The notes under the pieces are model-generated. The model saw only the letters and a list, made by a program, of their open reading frames with translations, was not told the origin of the DNA and ran no database searches. From Bacillus sonorensis NBRC 101234 = KCTC 13918 (GTDB lineage: Bacteria; Bacillota; Bacilli; Bacillales; Bacillaceae), in the NCBI RefSeq assembly GCF_001592005.1, contig NZ_BCVZ01000002.1, positions 124,001 through 188,000 on the forward strand: a stretch of DNA of 64,000 nucleotides. The letters run 5' to 3'. Made by a program: the position numbers and the translations under genes. Of this stretch, positions 17,682 through 27,355 are shown piece by piece. The stretch's first letter is position 1. Each line of letters starts with the position of its first letter.

Positions 17682-18726
17682 ATTCGTTCCACTGTTTGAT
17701 AAAGTTCTGCGTATAATATTTCTCATCCACCCCGACTCCCAGATGGGTATAGTCGGCGTTTAAGAGAGCTTTTCTGTGTCCTTCGCTGTTAAGCCAGCCC
17801 TCAACAGCAGCCGGGCCGTCGACATAATTGAGAGCGATATTTTCTCCCGCCTGTTCAAAATTCACGTTCCCTTTTTCCAGACGGTCCTTCAGCGTACCCT
17901 CCGTTTTCGAAACGTGGGAGAAATAACGGTGATCCTTCATATCGCTGCTGTGGCCATAGGCAACCTTGGCCACGGCTTCATCCCACTCAAGCTGAGAAAG
18001 GCCGTGTCGTGAGCGGATCACATTTGTCAAATCAAAAATCTGTTTTTCATTCGCCTTCTCAATTTTCTGCCAATCCGATTCAGTCAGCGCTTTCGGTTCA
18101 ATCAAGGAGCCCCTGTAAACGACCTCATACGGCCTCTGCTTAATCAATGTTGCTGCATCAAACGCCCTGATGCTTGACAGCTTCCCTTCGAATTTATCCA
18201 TATAAAGCTGAACATAGACATTTTCCAGTTTCACAGTGGGCCTGGTGTTCATATCTTCCTCTGAAAATTCAAAACGGTACGAACTGCCGTCATACTTGAC
18301 ATTGACATGCGGAGCAATCTGTGTTTTTTTAAACACGTCTCTTGCAGGCTGACCGATTGTAAACGGAGCCGTATTGACCTTGTCGCCTGTCACAAAAAGA
18401 GTAACAGCCTTATCGTTGAGAATGCCGATTTGAACATATTGTTTTGCTCCCTTATTGTACACCCACCATTCATAATCATAAGCAGACGGGTCGATTCTAT
18501 CAGGTTTGCCCAGCTTTTTCTCAACAGTTTCAGCTGATTCCCCGATAAATGACAGCAAACCGGATGAAGGAATGTTTAACGTGTTTTCCTTTTTGGCATC
18601 ATTGTTGGATACCTGCGGCTTGTCTTCTTTTACAATCTTCTCGGGGGTCGAACCGTATTGGATAAAAAGAGCGTATGAAGCCGCAACGATGAGAAGGATC
18701 AAGAAAGCTCTAAAAATATTCTTCAA
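17680..18726 (-). CDS. ylbC: CAP/SCP-domain membrane-anchored protein YlbC
   Basis: This 348-residue extracytoplasmic protein has an N-terminal membrane anchor (about 5-22, FRAFLILLIVAASYALFI). A CAP-associated domain (about 55-195) contains IGESAETVEKKLGKP and DYEWWVYN. The C-terminal CAP/SCP domain (about 215-345) carries SSDMKDHRYFSH, GENIALNYVDG and GWLNSEGHRKALLN; the two histidines and acidic residues of the CAP pocket are retained. The function of bacterial CAP proteins is largely unknown. The TTG at 18726 is the start because GGAGGTGG sits 5 bases upstream; the TTG at 18744 has none. Confidence 0.87.
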   Translation of the reverse strand: MKNIFRAFLILLIVAASYALFIQYGSTPEKIVKEDKPQVSNNDAKKENTLNIPSSGLLSFIGESAETVEKKLGKPDRIDPSAYDYEWWVYNKGAKQYVQIGILNDKAVTLFVTGDKVNTAPFTIGQPARDVFKKTQIAPHVNVKYDGSSYRFEFSEEDMNTRPTVKLENVYVQLYMDKFEGKLSSIRAFDAATLIKQRPYEVVYRGSLIEPKALTESDWQKIEKANEKQIFDLTNVIRSRHGLSQLEWDEAVAKVAYGHSSDMKDHRYFSHVSKTEGTLKDRLEKGNVNFEQAGENIALNYVDGPAAVEGWLNSEGHRKALLNADYTHLGVGVDEKYYTQNFIKQWNE

Positions 18727-18875
18727 ATTTCCACCTCCTGCCAACGGATCAATCTATTACATAAACGGACTCATCACCTTCCGCCAAAAAACTCGTCTTT
18801 AGTGTCATTTAAACAGAACTTACGCGAATTTTCAATTACAATACAGCCTATTATCATGAGGAGACAAATATGTTT

Positions 18876-19322
18876 TTAATGAAGAAAATCCCCACGTCGT
18901 TCTTCATTTTCCGAAATAAATGTCAAAGCGTCCCCGGCTTGGCGATTTGATTTTTCGTAAGTCGAGACATCCCCGAGCGTAATCATTCCCGTTAATGTTT
19001 TCCCGTTTGTGACCGGAATCCGCCTGATCTGGTATTCTCCCATCAGTTCAATGGCTTTTTCAAGTGAATCATCTTCATTCAATGTGATAAGCTCTGTCGT
19101 CATGACGTTTGTCACTTTTTGCGAATTTGGTTTTTTGTCGGCTATTCCCCGCAAGACCAAGTCTCTGTCAGTTACGATGCCGACAAGTTCAAAACTGTCA
19201 TCACGCACAACAGGAATCGCACCGACATTGCCTTCCTTCATTTTCACAGCTGCCTCATATACATTATCGAGAACTGTACAATATAACAAATCTTTTGTCA
19301 TGATCTCCTTAACACTAGTCAA
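18876..19322 (-). CDS. ylbB: Tandem CBS-domain protein YlbB
   Basis: This 148-residue cytoplasmic protein consists almost entirely of two CBS motifs, about residues 8-60 (IMTKDLLYCTV ... GIVTDRDLVLRG) and 73-125 (VMTTELITLNEDDSL ... GMITLGDVSTYEK). Such pairs bind adenine nucleotides and act as energy or ligand sensors; the partner here is unknown. The start is a TTG at 19322, chosen because GGAGGTC lies 6 bases upstream and the size then equals that of B. subtilis YlbB. It lies between ylbC (same strand) and divergent ylbA. Confidence 0.88.
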   Translation of the reverse strand: MTSVKEIMTKDLLYCTVLDNVYEAAVKMKEGNVGAIPVVRDDSFELVGIVTDRDLVLRGIADKKPNSQKVTNVMTTELITLNEDDSLEKAIELMGEYQIRRIPVTNGKTLTGMITLGDVSTYEKSNRQAGDALTFISENEERRGDFLH

Positions 19323-19491
19323 AAAAAGACCTCCTCTTCGTGACTGTCTTTCGTATTTGTTCCTATTGTCGTCAAGCCTTTCATGATTCATACTTTCATC
19401 AAAATATTTATATGAAGCAGGATTGAAAGTTTAACGCTTTCATACTATGATTGTCAGTAAAGGTAATTTTTTTAAAAGGGGGCTTTCAGGG

Positions 19492-19851
19492 ATGAAATTT
19501 GAAGAATCCGGTATTGAAGGGCTGACCGCTGACCTGAATCGGCTGGACGATATCATGGAAAATGAAGGGTTTGTCAGGGCCGGACAATGGGATTATGAAC
19601 GGGTCACCTATGACCGCAGGTTTGACATGGTTGAGGGCAGATACTATCTCCGTGTTTTTGGCTATGCGGTTGAAGGCGATGTCGGTGCTAGACGAGCGGT
19701 CATCAAACTGATGACTCCGCTTTTAGGAAAATATTATTATCCCCACGGAGTGGAGTATGGGGAAGATGAGCATTTTCCAAAGCAATTGCTGCAAACAAGC
19801 GAATCTGTTTTAAAAAAACTCAAAGAAAAAGTTTCCGCACTCCAAGTGTAA
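19492..19851 (+). CDS. ylbA: YugN-like family protein YlbA
   Basis: This 119-residue soluble protein of the YugN-like family has no known function. It begins MKFEESGIEGLTADLNRLDDI and has the family's aromatic core WDYERVTYDRRFDMVEGRYYLR (in two parts, about 33-55) and YYYPHGVEYGED (about 82-93). The ATG at 19492 is preceded by AAGGGGG at a rather long distance (about 10 bases). It is divergent from ylbB and convergent with ctaG, with a shared strong terminator. Confidence 0.88.
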   Translation: MKFEESGIEGLTADLNRLDDIMENEGFVRAGQWDYERVTYDRRFDMVEGRYYLRVFGYAVEGDVGARRAVIKLMTPLLGKYYYPHGVEYGEDEHFPKQLLQTSESVLKKLKEKVSALQV

Positions 19852-19858
19852 TCTACAT

Positions 19859-19898
19859 AAAAAGGGGTACAGCCGCTTGCCGGCCGTACCCCTTTTTT
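19859..19898. terminator. Bidirectional terminator between ylbA and ctaG
   Basis: AAAAGGGGTACAGCCG pairs with CGGCCGTACCCCTTTT with one mismatch, followed by a T-run on both strands. Confidence 0.85.
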
Positions 19899-19902
19899 CA
19901 GT

Positions 19903-20793
19903 TTAATGAACCGTTGACGGAGAATAAGGATCTTCCGCTTCATCTTTGGCTCTTTCCTTTTTAGCCCAGCTAAAAAAGACAATCGCCAAAAACGTGCCGT
20001 ACACAATCTCCTGGATAATTTTCATCACGATGGCTCCAAGCTGCTGATCTTCAAGAACGGGCATGCTGCTGAACATCTCCGGTCCAGTAAGCGTCATCCC
20101 GCTCAGCGTATCCAGCGGAACGCACAGCTTCATCGCTTCCACCCATGCGGAAGGATCTGAATAAGTCAAATACAGGGGAGTGCCGCTGAACATAATCAAA
20201 GCACATGCAGGCGTCAGCAATATGCCGTCAGCCATAATATAGCCCATTTTCAAGAGACCGCCCATGTGCGGCAGTTCTTTGACCCGGTGAATAAGCGGCC
20301 ACCACATGAAAAAAGCGGCGATAAAAATCAATACCGTGACAGCCGCATGATAAACGGCATTTGTTTTAATAAAATCAAACACAAGCGGAACATGGTACAT
20401 TGAAAATAATCCATTGAATACGATGATTGCGATTAAAGGCTTGGAAAAAAACTGAAACAGCGGCTTGACAACCGGACGAAAAATCGCCTTTTTCCACAGC
20501 CATGCCGGCACTCCAAGAATGAGGAGCGGGGGCACGACCAAGTATAAGATCGCCATCTGTGCCATATGGGCGCTGAACATAATATGCCCGAGCAAATCAA
20601 GCGGACTTCCCTTTGAAGCATATAAAAGAACCATGCCTGTTACAAACAGGATGATTTCTTTCCTTGAAGCCCGTTCGTGTTCCGATCCAAAACGTTTGAT
20701 CAGCACAAAATAAAGACCGATCAGCAAAAGGACGGCCCCTAGGTAGTAGGGGCTCCAAAGGGCGCGAAAACCGAATATTTCAAGGCTGCCCAT
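19903..20793 (-). CDS. ctaG: Cytochrome c oxidase (caa3) assembly factor CtaG
   Basis: This 296-residue polytopic membrane protein of the CtaG/Caa3-type family is needed for active cytochrome caa3, probably through copper centre assembly. It has about seven hydrophobic spans; conserved motifs include [19 protein letters not shown] (about 76-94) with paired histidines and methionines, and [15 protein letters not shown] further on. The ATG at 20793 has GGAGG 9 bases upstream; the ATG at 20802 abuts that site. It is the last gene of the ctaCDEFG operon. Confidence 0.94.
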   Translation of the reverse strand: MGSLEIFGFRALWSPYYLGAVLLLIGLYFVLIKRFGSEHERASRKEIILFVTGMVLLYASKGSPLDLLGHIMFSAHMAQMAILYLVVPPLLILGVPAWLWKKAIFRPVVKPLFQFFSKPLIAIIVFNGLFSMYHVPLVFDFIKTNAVYHAAVTVLIFIAAFFMWWPLIHRVKELPHMGGLLKMGYIMADGILLTPACALIMFSGTPLYLTYSDPSAWVEAMKLCVPLDTLSGMTLTGPEMFSSMPVLEDQQLGAIVMKIIQEIVYGTFLAIVFFSWAKKERAKDEAEDPYSPSTVH

Positions 20794-20821
20794 CCCGAGC
20801 ATCCTCCTTTCTCTCAGTCAG

Positions 20822-21151
20822 TTACCACCAGATCATTGTCATAAAACCCAAAACGGTTACAAATGCCACCAAAACCCCTGAGTAGAGGAACAAGGACGGC
20901 GCTTCATGCCCGCGCTGGCTCATGTGCATAAAATAATACAGCTGAAACGCCACCTGAATCACCGCAAGCAGAAGGATAAACGGAACCGTAAACCATACAC
21001 CGGCATCAGATGCAACTGTTAAAAAAGCAACAACAGTCAAACCGATCATTAAACCGAATGAAATCACCTGATATCTCATGTCCTCCGCATTTTTCTTCCT
21101 GCGGTACACGAGGTCTGTTTTAGGGTTGCCTCTGTTTTCATTATTGACCAT
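20822..21151 (-). CDS. ctaF: Cytochrome caa3 oxidase subunit IV
   Basis: This 109-residue small subunit of the caa3 terminal oxidase has a cytoplasmic N-terminus rich in charge (MVNNENRGNPKTDLVYRRKK) and three membrane helices (about 30-52, 56-75, 84-107). YYFMHMSQRGHEAPS links helices two and three, typical of the CyoD/CtaF family. Its ATG lies one base after the ctaE stop (TAACATG), showing tight translational coupling in the operon. Confidence 0.94.
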   Translation of the reverse strand: MVNNENRGNPKTDLVYRRKKNAEDMRYQVISFGLMIGLTVVAFLTVASDAGVWFTVPFILLLAVIQVAFQLYYFMHMSQRGHEAPSLFLYSGVLVAFVTVLGFMTMIWW

Positions 21152-21152
21152 G

Positions 21153-21776
21153 TTACCCCACCATCCCCATTAAATATACAACGGTAAAGATAAACACCCA
21201 GACAACATCGATAAAGTGCCAATAAAGACTTGCCACGTAAAATTTCGGAGCGTTGTACAGGTTTAATCCGCGTCTTGCGTTTCTGATCATCAGCGCGAGA
21301 ATCCAAAACAGCCCGAAAGTGACGTGTGCTCCGTGTGTGCCGACAAGCGTATAAAAAGCAGAGCCGAGAGCGGAGCTCGTAATGGTGAATTCATATTCGT
21401 GGATGTAATGTGTGAACTCATAAATCTCAAGCGCAAGAAAGCCCGCGCCCAGCAAAACGGTAATCCCGAGCCATATCTGCATTTTTTTAAAGGTGAAATT
21501 TTTCATGTGATACATCGCGTATACGCTTGTCAAACTGCTCGTCAACAGAAGCATTGTCGCAAGAAAGACAAGGCCGATGTCAAACATTTCGCTCGTTTTC
21601 GGCCCTCCTGCGGTTGAATTCCTCAGCGCGATAAAGGTTGCGAAGAGAGACGCAAACAATACCGTCTCCCCTCCGAGAAATAGCCAAAATCCGATAAATT
21701 TGTTTTTTCCTTCTAAGGTTGCTTTTTCAGGAGAAGCCGGGAAGGTTTCAGCTGTTAATTTCTCTTCTGTATGCAT
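21153..21776 (-). CDS. ctaE: Cytochrome caa3 oxidase subunit III
   Basis: This 207-residue integral membrane subunit III of the heme-copper oxidase has five hydrophobic helices. Family landmarks are FWLFLGGETVLFASLFATF (about 30-48), the ITSSALGSAFYTLVGTHG region and SLYWHFIDVVWVFIFTVVYL (about 182-201). Its start overlaps the ctaD stop by one base, indicating coupling. Length equals the B. subtilis protein. Confidence 0.95.
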   Translation of the reverse strand: MHTEEKLTAETFPASPEKATLEGKNKFIGFWLFLGGETVLFASLFATFIALRNSTAGGPKTSEMFDIGLVFLATMLLLTSSLTSVYAMYHMKNFTFKKMQIWLGITVLLGAGFLALEIYEFTHYIHEYEFTITSSALGSAFYTLVGTHGAHVTFGLFWILALMIRNARRGLNLYNAPKFYVASLYWHFIDVVWVFIFTVVYLMGMVG

Positions 21777-23644
21777 TACGCCTTCACCCCTTTGTCATCG
21801 TCATCCATCAGATCTTCCTTATGAATATGGTATCCGTGATCATCAATCACCGACCGGAGAAGCATCGAGAAGAAAGTGATGCCAAGTCCGGTCAGGATGA
21901 CAGGTAATCCCCACGCAAATTCTGTCCGGTACATAAAGCCAAACGCCGATACAAAAAGCCCCAGAGAGATGATGAAAGGAAGAATCGATCCGTTCGGCAT
22001 ATGGACATCCTGCAGAGGCTCCGCAGCCGTCAATGATCGTTTTCCCGCTCTTTTCTCAATCCATAAAGCATCAAGTCCCCTGACTAAAGGCAGCTGCTTA
22101 AAATTGTATTCCGGAGGCGGAGATGAAACAGCCCACTCCAGCGTTCTTCCGTCAAGCCACGGATCGCTGCCGGCTTTTTTTCCTTTGATTGCCGTTACGA
22201 TGATATTGATCACGAGGATAATGACGGCCACCGACATCATAAACGCTCCAATCGAACTGACCATGTTCGCCGTGTCAAATCCCTGATTCGGCAGATATGT
22301 GAACACACGTCTCGGCATTCCCCACAACCCGAGCCAGTGCTGAATGAAAAACGTCAGGTGGAAGCCGATAAAAAAGAGTACAAACGTAATCTTTCCTAAA
22401 GCTTCATTGAGCATTCTGCCGAACATTTTCGGCCACCAGTAATGCGCTCCAGCCAAGATCGCGAACACAACGCCGCCAATAATGACGTAATGGAAATGGG
22501 CAACGACAAAGTACGTGTCATGGAACTGGTAGTCTGCAGGCGCAGCAGCAAGCATGACCCCTGTTACCCCGCCGAGCACGAAAGACGGAATAAATGATAC
22601 CGCGTAAAGCATCGGCGTTGTAAATTTAATGCTGCCGCCCCAGATCGTCAGCAGCCAGTTGAATACTTTAATTCCCGTCGGGACCGCAATGGCCATCGTC
22701 GCTACAGCAAAAATCGCATTTGCAACAGGGCCGAGGCCCGTTGTAAACATGTGGTGAACCCATACCATGAATCCCAAAAACCCGATCAATACCGTGGCAA
22801 AGACCATTGAAGAATAGCCAAAAAGCCTTTTTCTTGAAAAAACCGGAATGATTTCAGAAAAAATTCCGAATGCCGGCAAAATGAGAATATACACTTCCGG
22901 GTGACCGAAAATCCAGAACAGATGCTCCCAGATTATCGTGTTTCCGCCCAATTCGGGATTGAAAAAGCTTGTGCCGAACAGACGGTCAAGCATTAAGAGC
23001 GCGATTCCGACCGTTAAAGGAGGAAAAGCGAACAATATGAGAGCCGAAGAGACGAACGTCGTCCACGTAAAAAGCGGAAGTCTCATATAGGTCATGCCAG
23101 GCGCCCTCATGTTGATGATCGTCGCAAGGAAGTTAATCCCCGCAATCAGCGTACCGATACCTGAGATTTGCAGTCCGAGCACAAAGAAATCGATCCCGTG
23201 CCCTTCAGAATTTAGAGACAGTGAAGCATAAGACGTCCAGCCGGCATCAGGCGCCCCTCCCAAAAACCAGCTTAGGTTCAGAAAAATACCGCCGAATAAG
23301 AACAGCCAAAATCCAAGAGAATTTAAAAACGGAAACGCGACATCCCTCGCCCCGATTTGAAGCGGCACAACGGCATTCATCAAGGCAAACAGGAGCGGCA
23401 TAGCCGCCAGAAAGATCATCGTAGTGCCGTGCATCGTCATCACTTCATTGTAGACTCCGGCGCTGACGAAGTCATTTTCCGGAATCATCAGCTGAATTCT
23501 GATCATCACCGCTTCGATTCCGCCGAGCACAAAGAAGAATCCCCCGGCTACTAAATAAAGCACGGCTATTTTTTTATGATCGACAGTTGTTAAATAGTCC
23601 CATAACACAGCCCCAAAACCTTGCTTTTTTCTAAGCGTACTCAC
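21776..23644 (-). CDS. ctaD: Cytochrome caa3 oxidase subunit I
   Basis: CtaD is the catalytic heme a/a3-CuB subunit that reduces oxygen to water and pumps protons. The 622-residue polytopic protein shows the low-spin heme ligand in VMTMHGTTMIF (about 67-77). It has WIFGHPEVYILILPAFG (about 242-258), with the CuB histidine and cross-linked tyrosine, then VHHMFT (the two further CuB histidines) and YFVVAHFHYVI (heme ligands, about 381-391). The start follows ctaC by about 30 bp with GGAGG upstream. Confidence 0.97.
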   Translation of the reverse strand: MSTLRKKQGFGAVLWDYLTTVDHKKIAVLYLVAGGFFFVLGGIEAVMIRIQLMIPENDFVSAGVYNEVMTMHGTTMIFLAAMPLLFALMNAVVPLQIGARDVAFPFLNSLGFWLFLFGGIFLNLSWFLGGAPDAGWTSYASLSLNSEGHGIDFFVLGLQISGIGTLIAGINFLATIINMRAPGMTYMRLPLFTWTTFVSSALILFAFPPLTVGIALLMLDRLFGTSFFNPELGGNTIIWEHLFWIFGHPEVYILILPAFGIFSEIIPVFSRKRLFGYSSMVFATVLIGFLGFMVWVHHMFTTGLGPVANAIFAVATMAIAVPTGIKVFNWLLTIWGGSIKFTTPMLYAVSFIPSFVLGGVTGVMLAAAPADYQFHDTYFVVAHFHYVIIGGVVFAILAGAHYWWPKMFGRMLNEALGKITFVLFFIGFHLTFFIQHWLGLWGMPRRVFTYLPNQGFDTANMVSSIGAFMMSVAVIILVINIIVTAIKGKKAGSDPWLDGRTLEWAVSSPPPEYNFKQLPLVRGLDALWIEKRAGKRSLTAAEPLQDVHMPNGSILPFIISLGLFVSAFGFMYRTEFAWGLPVILTGLGITFFSMLLRSVIDDHGYHIHKEDLMDDDDKGVKA

Positions 23645-23676
23645 AATGTAACCTCCCTCATTGTCCCTTTGAAGCG

Positions 23677-24744
23677 TTAATCTTGCGTTTTTAACCCCTT
23701 TAAGTATTCGGTCAGTGCATCAATTTCCCCATCGTTTAAAGCCGGGTATGTCCCCGTCATTTTATTTCCCGGTTTGATGCTTTCGGGATCCTTGAGCCAG
23801 GCCCGCAGATTTTCATCATTAAAATCTTTAACGCCGGCTACTTTCGTCCTTTCTCCAAAATTGGCGAGATTCGGCGCTGTTCTGGCCGCTTCCGCCCTCT
23901 TGTCCTTCGCATCTGTCGCGTGGCAGCTCAGGCAGTTTTTCTCTTTGAACAGCTTTTCACCTTCAACAGCGAGGTCTGTTTTCGGCTTCGCATTATCTTT
24001 TTCCATGCTCTTCATCCACTTTTTGAATTCATCCTTCGAAACGGCTTTCACTTTAAAATCCATTAAGGCGTGCGAAGGTCCGCAAAGTTCGGCGCATTTC
24101 CCGTAAAAATAATTACCCGCTTTTTTGGCCCGCTTTGAATCGAACGTCAGGTAGAATTTATTTTCATTATCTGTGTTCGTATCAACTTTTCCGCCCGCGG
24201 AAGGCACCCAGAAGGAATGTTTTACATCCGAAGCTTTCAGTTTAAAGTAAACGCGTTCATCTGTCGGAACGACCAGCTCCTGGCTCGTGATGACGCCGTA
24301 ATCAGGATATTCGAATTCCCACCAGTAAAGGTTTGCCCTGACATTGACAACAAGCGTTTTTTCAGGGTCTCTGTTTTTCTTATCCATCGGCTTCGTATCG
24401 GCCAGACTGAACGTATGCGCGACAACAGGGACAACCAGCACAAGCAAAAGAATAATCGGAATAACAGTCCATAAAATTTCTAAATTGCGGTTTCCTTCAA
24501 TCTGTTTCGGCATGTGGTCTTCGCCGAGCTTAGACCTTCTGTATTTGACAATGACAAATACGAAAATGAAGCTTACGACTATAACGACGACAACCATGAT
24601 CAGCGTACTCAGTATCATGAGGAAATATTGCTGATCAGCCACTTCACCGGCAGGTTTCAGCGTCGATATAAACGGTTCTCCACACCCTGTTAAAACGAGC
24701 GCCAAAATAGTGAAAAGCGAAATCAGACGCCATTTCTTTAACAT
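23677..24744 (-). CDS. ctaC: Cytochrome caa3 oxidase subunit II with fused cytochrome c
   Basis: This 355-residue subunit II accepts electrons from cytochrome c. A lipoprotein signal ends at lipobox LTGC (C21) and is followed by two membrane helices (about 42-68 and 97-117). The CuA domain carries H186, C227, C231, H235 and M238 (CAELCGPSHALM). A C-terminal cytochrome c domain with C281-x2-C284-H285 (CLSCH) defines the caa3 type. The ATG at 24744 precedes MLKKWRL; upstream in-frame codons would disrupt the signal. It is the first gene of the ctaCDEFG run, with a possible CcpA site upstream. Confidence 0.96.
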   Translation of the reverse strand: MLKKWRLISLFTILALVLTGCGEPFISTLKPAGEVADQQYFLMILSTLIMVVVVIVVSFIFVFVIVKYRRSKLGEDHMPKQIEGNRNLEILWTVIPIILLLVLVVPVVAHTFSLADTKPMDKKNRDPEKTLVVNVRANLYWWEFEYPDYGVITSQELVVPTDERVYFKLKASDVKHSFWVPSAGGKVDTNTDNENKFYLTFDSKRAKKAGNYFYGKCAELCGPSHALMDFKVKAVSKDEFKKWMKSMEKDNAKPKTDLAVEGEKLFKEKNCLSCHATDAKDKRAEAARTAPNLANFGERTKVAGVKDFNDENLRAWLKDPESIKPGNKMTGTYPALNDGEIDALTEYLKGLKTQD

Positions 24745-24838
24745 TTCATCCCAACCCCTTTTCAATCAATCCTTTTGAGACTTTCACTACTCAAGCTTTT
24801 ATAGAACATCCATTCACCCATCAGACTACTCACACACA

Positions 24839-24853
24839 ATAAAGCACTTACAT
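24839..24853 (-). promoter_or_regulatory. Candidate CcpA (cre) site upstream of ctaC
   Basis: On the minus strand ATGTAAGTGCTTTAT matches the cre consensus WTGNAANCGNWNNCW with two mismatches, about 95 bp before ctaC. The cta operon is catabolite-repressed in B. subtilis, which agrees with a site here. Confidence 0.35.
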
Positions 24854-24911
24854 TTCCTCTTTTCTTAAATAATGATGTTTTTTACTCAAAATACCATCTA
24901 TGTATGAACGT

Positions 24912-24957
24912 AAAGCCGCCCATATAAGATGATCGAAAATCGAATCAGGCGGCTTTT
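24912..24957. terminator. Long hairpin between ctaB and ctaC
   Basis: AAAGCCGCC and GGCGGCTTT arms enclose a loop that can fold again (GATCGAAAATCG). It follows ctaB by about 65 bp. The T-tail is weak, so it may attenuate rather than stop ctaB read-through into ctaC. Confidence 0.5.
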
Positions 24958-25019
24958 ACTTGATTGTTGTCTGCTTCCGTGTTTAGGTGACAGCCTTCAA
25001 TGTGATGAGTATAGAGTTT

Positions 25020-25946
25020 CTATCCAATTTTAAAAAGTGTAAGAACGACCATTGCTACAAAGAATATGGTCAAATAATTTAATGAATATACAAACATAAG
25101 CGTCGCCCATTTCATGATATCTTTGCTTCTGAAGCCCAAAAGGCCGCAGATGAGCCAACCGATATTCAATACGGTTCCGAGGACGACAATCGGCATGCCC
25201 AACCCGCCGAGGAAAAACGGCAGAGGCATTAAGCAGGCGGTCCAAATGATAATTTGTCTTTTCGTCACTTCAAATCCATGGACAACCGGCAGCATCGGTA
25301 TGTTCGCGGCTCTGTATTCCTCCGTTTTCTTAATGGCCAGCGCCAGAAAGTGGGGAATCTGCCAAATAAACATAATTAAGAACAGCACCCATGCGACAAC
25401 TCCGATTGACCCTTCGACGGCAGTCCAGCCGATCAAAGGAGGAACAGCTCCCGAAATGCTGCCGATGATCGTATTGATCGTATAACGGCGCTTTGACCAC
25501 ATCGTATACAGAAAAACATACGTAAAGACGCCGATCATTCCGACGACAGCAGCCGTAATCGTGGTCATGAGGAGCATGATAAAACCGAGCGCAATCAGCA
25601 AAATTCCAAACCACAAAGCTTGGGAAGGCTGGATTTTGCCGGTCACAGTCGGCCTTGTTTTCGTCCGCTGCATCAGCTGGTCAATGTCCCGGTCATAGTA
25701 GTTGTTGATAACGCACGAACCTGCAATGATCAGCGACGATCCTGCTAAAGTGAACAGCACGATATCCAGATTTCCGAGAAAGCTCAAATTCGATAAATAA
25801 AAAGCGAGCCACATACCCGTAAAAGTTGTTATCAGGTTTGAGTAAACAATCCCGACCTTGATAAGGGCGAGGAAATCCTTCCATGCCGTTGTTTCTTCTA
25901 TTTGTCCATTCATTGCTGTACCAGCTGCAATTCTTGGTTCAGCCAT
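25020..25946 (-). CDS. ctaB: Protoheme IX farnesyltransferase (heme O synthase)
   Basis: CtaB attaches a farnesyl group to heme B to form heme O, the precursor of heme A for the caa3 oxidase. The 308-residue UbiA-family membrane protein has about nine helices and the two aspartate-rich motifs: [15 protein letters not shown] (about 91-105), and the second-loop region after [23 protein letters not shown]. Sequence follows B. subtilis CtaB closely. It is divergent from ctaA across a 405-bp regulatory region. Confidence 0.96.
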   Translation of the reverse strand: MAEPRIAAGTAMNGQIEETTAWKDFLALIKVGIVYSNLITTFTGMWLAFYLSNLSFLGNLDIVLFTLAGSSLIIAGSCVINNYYDRDIDQLMQRTKTRPTVTGKIQPSQALWFGILLIALGFIMLLMTTITAAVVGMIGVFTYVFLYTMWSKRRYTINTIIGSISGAVPPLIGWTAVEGSIGVVAWVLFLIMFIWQIPHFLALAIKKTEEYRAANIPMLPVVHGFEVTKRQIIIWTACLMPLPFFLGGLGMPIVVLGTVLNIGWLICGLLGFRSKDIMKWATLMFVYSLNYLTIFFVAMVVLTLFKIG

Positions 25947-26351
25947 ATAATGTTAACCCCCCTTACTCAAACCTTCATCACGTCAAGAGAAGCGGTATAT
26001 TCAATAAAAACCTACAACTCTATCATACAAGATTACCGGTTGGAAAAAAACATCCTATTGGATATTAATCGACAAACCGGTTTATATTTGTGAACTTTTT
26101 ATGACTTTCAATACAGATGAAGGAAAAATTGTGAACAACAGCCGAGAAACCTTCGGCATTCTAATATAGTTCTATCAAACGGGGCCGGAATAATCAAGTC
26201 TCCAATTCCAAGAAAAATGTGAACGCATTGTATTGCATTTTTGTGAACAATAATTGTTAAGAATTGCAGGAGAACATCAATTCGCTTAAACTTGAGAGTG
26301 GGTAAAAATTATTTTTATCAGTCAGTTTGGATTAAAAGGGGAATTGAATTT
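25947..26351. other. Divergent ctaB/ctaA regulatory region
   Basis: This 405-bp non-coding region lies between divergent ctaB and ctaA. It contains four copies of (T)TGTGAAC in the ctaA direction (described separately), a short hairpin GCCGA/TCGGC near 26141-26157, and the ribosome site AAAAGGGG before ctaA. I see no ORF with a ribosome site in it. Confidence 0.6.
26087..26248 (+). promoter_or_regulatory. Cluster of four ResD-type TTGTGAAC motifs upstream of ctaA
   Basis: Copies lie at 26087-26095 (TTTGTGAAC), 26128-26136 (ATTGTGAAC), 26216-26224 (AATGTGAAC) and 26240-26248 (TTTGTGAAC), all in one orientation. ResD, the response regulator of respiration, binds TTTGTGAAT-like boxes and activates ctaA in B. 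subtilis. The repetition is directly visible; ResD binding is inferred. Confidence 0.65.
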
Positions 26352-27266
26352 ATGAATAAAGCATTAAAAGCCCTGGGAATTATTACGACTATCGCCATGC
26401 TCTTTGTCCTGATCGGCGGGGCTCTTGTCACAAAGACGGGTTCCGGAATGGGATGCGGCAGATCATGGCCCCTCTGCAACGGCAGTATATTCCCTGCGCT
26501 GACACTGGAATCAATTATTGAATGGAGTCACAGGTTTGTGAGCGGTACCTCCGGTATTCTCGTTTTGGCTCTGGCGGTATGGACCTGGAAAAAAATCGGC
26601 CATATCAGGGAAACGAAGTTCCTCGCCATTATGTCGGTTATTTTTCTTATTCTTCAGGCTCTTCTCGGAGCCGCAGCCGTCGTGTTCGGGTCATCCGCTA
26701 TAATCATGGCTCTGCATTTTGGAATTTCGCTGATTTCCTTTGCTTCGGTTCTTCTTCTGACACTCCTTGTGTTTGAAGCGGACAGCAGTGGAAGAGCATC
26801 ATCTTTCCATATAGGAAAAACGATGCAGTTTCATATGGCAGGCATCATCGTGTACACGTATATCGTCGTTTATACAGGCGCCTATGTCCGGCATACGGAA
26901 TCAAGCCTTGCCTGCCTGGACTTTCCGATGTGCAGCAGGACGAACGGCTGGCTGCCGTCCCAGTTCCACGAGTGGGTGCAGATGGGCCACAGAATCGCTG
27001 CCCTTCTTCTTTTCGCCTGGATTGTCATCGCAGCGGTTCATGCGGCAAGACATTATAAAACCCAGAAGCGGATTTATTGGGGCTGGATGATATCGGTCAT
27101 CCTGATTTTCCTCCAAGCCCTGTCCGGAATTTTAGTTGTCCTGACGCGCCTGGAATTGAGCTTCGCGCTTGCCCATGCATTCTTTATTTCCTGCTTGTTC
27201 GGGATCTTCTGTTATTTCTTGTTGCTGGTTACCCGCTACCGTCATCAAACCAAAGCACAAAGCTGA
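26352..27266 (+). CDS. ctaA: Heme A synthase CtaA
   Basis: CtaA oxidises the C8 methyl of heme O to the formyl group of heme A. The 304-residue polytopic protein has two four-helix halves, each with heme-ligating histidines: [10 protein letters not shown] (about 57-66) and LHFGIS (about 123) in the first, QMGHRIAA (about 215) and LAHAFF (about 276) in the second. Extracellular cysteine pairs are CGRSWPLC (35-42) and CLDFPMC. The ATG at 26352 follows AAAAGGGG; the longer in-frame extension lacks a site. It ends at a strong terminator. Confidence 0.95.
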   Translation: MNKALKALGIITTIAMLFVLIGGALVTKTGSGMGCGRSWPLCNGSIFPALTLESIIEWSHRFVSGTSGILVLALAVWTWKKIGHIRETKFLAIMSVIFLILQALLGAAAVVFGSSAIIMALHFGISLISFASVLLLTLLVFEADSSGRASSFHIGKTMQFHMAGIIVYTYIVVYTGAYVRHTESSLACLDFPMCSRTNGWLPSQFHEWVQMGHRIAALLLFAWIVIAAVHAARHYKTQKRIYWGWMISVILIFLQALSGILVVLTRLELSFALAHAFFISCLFGIFCYFLLLVTRYRHQTKAQS

Positions 27267-27278
27267 AAAACAGACGGC

Positions 27279-27313
27279 AAAAGCCCCTGCTGAGGAAGCA
27301 GGGGCTTTTTTTC
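27279..27313 (+). terminator. Terminator of ctaA
   Basis: AAGCCCCTGCT and AGCAGGGGCTT arms with a GAGGA loop are followed by TTTTTTT. Confidence 0.9.
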
Positions 27314-27317
27314 GTTC

Positions 27318-27345
27318 TAAAAAAGCTGCCGATCCAATCGGCAGC
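27318..27345 (-). terminator. Terminator of pycA
   Basis: On the minus strand GCTGCCGAT and ATCGGCAGC pair across three bases and are followed by TTTTTTA, just after the pycA stop. Confidence 0.88.
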
Positions 27346-27355
27346 CTGACTTTGT

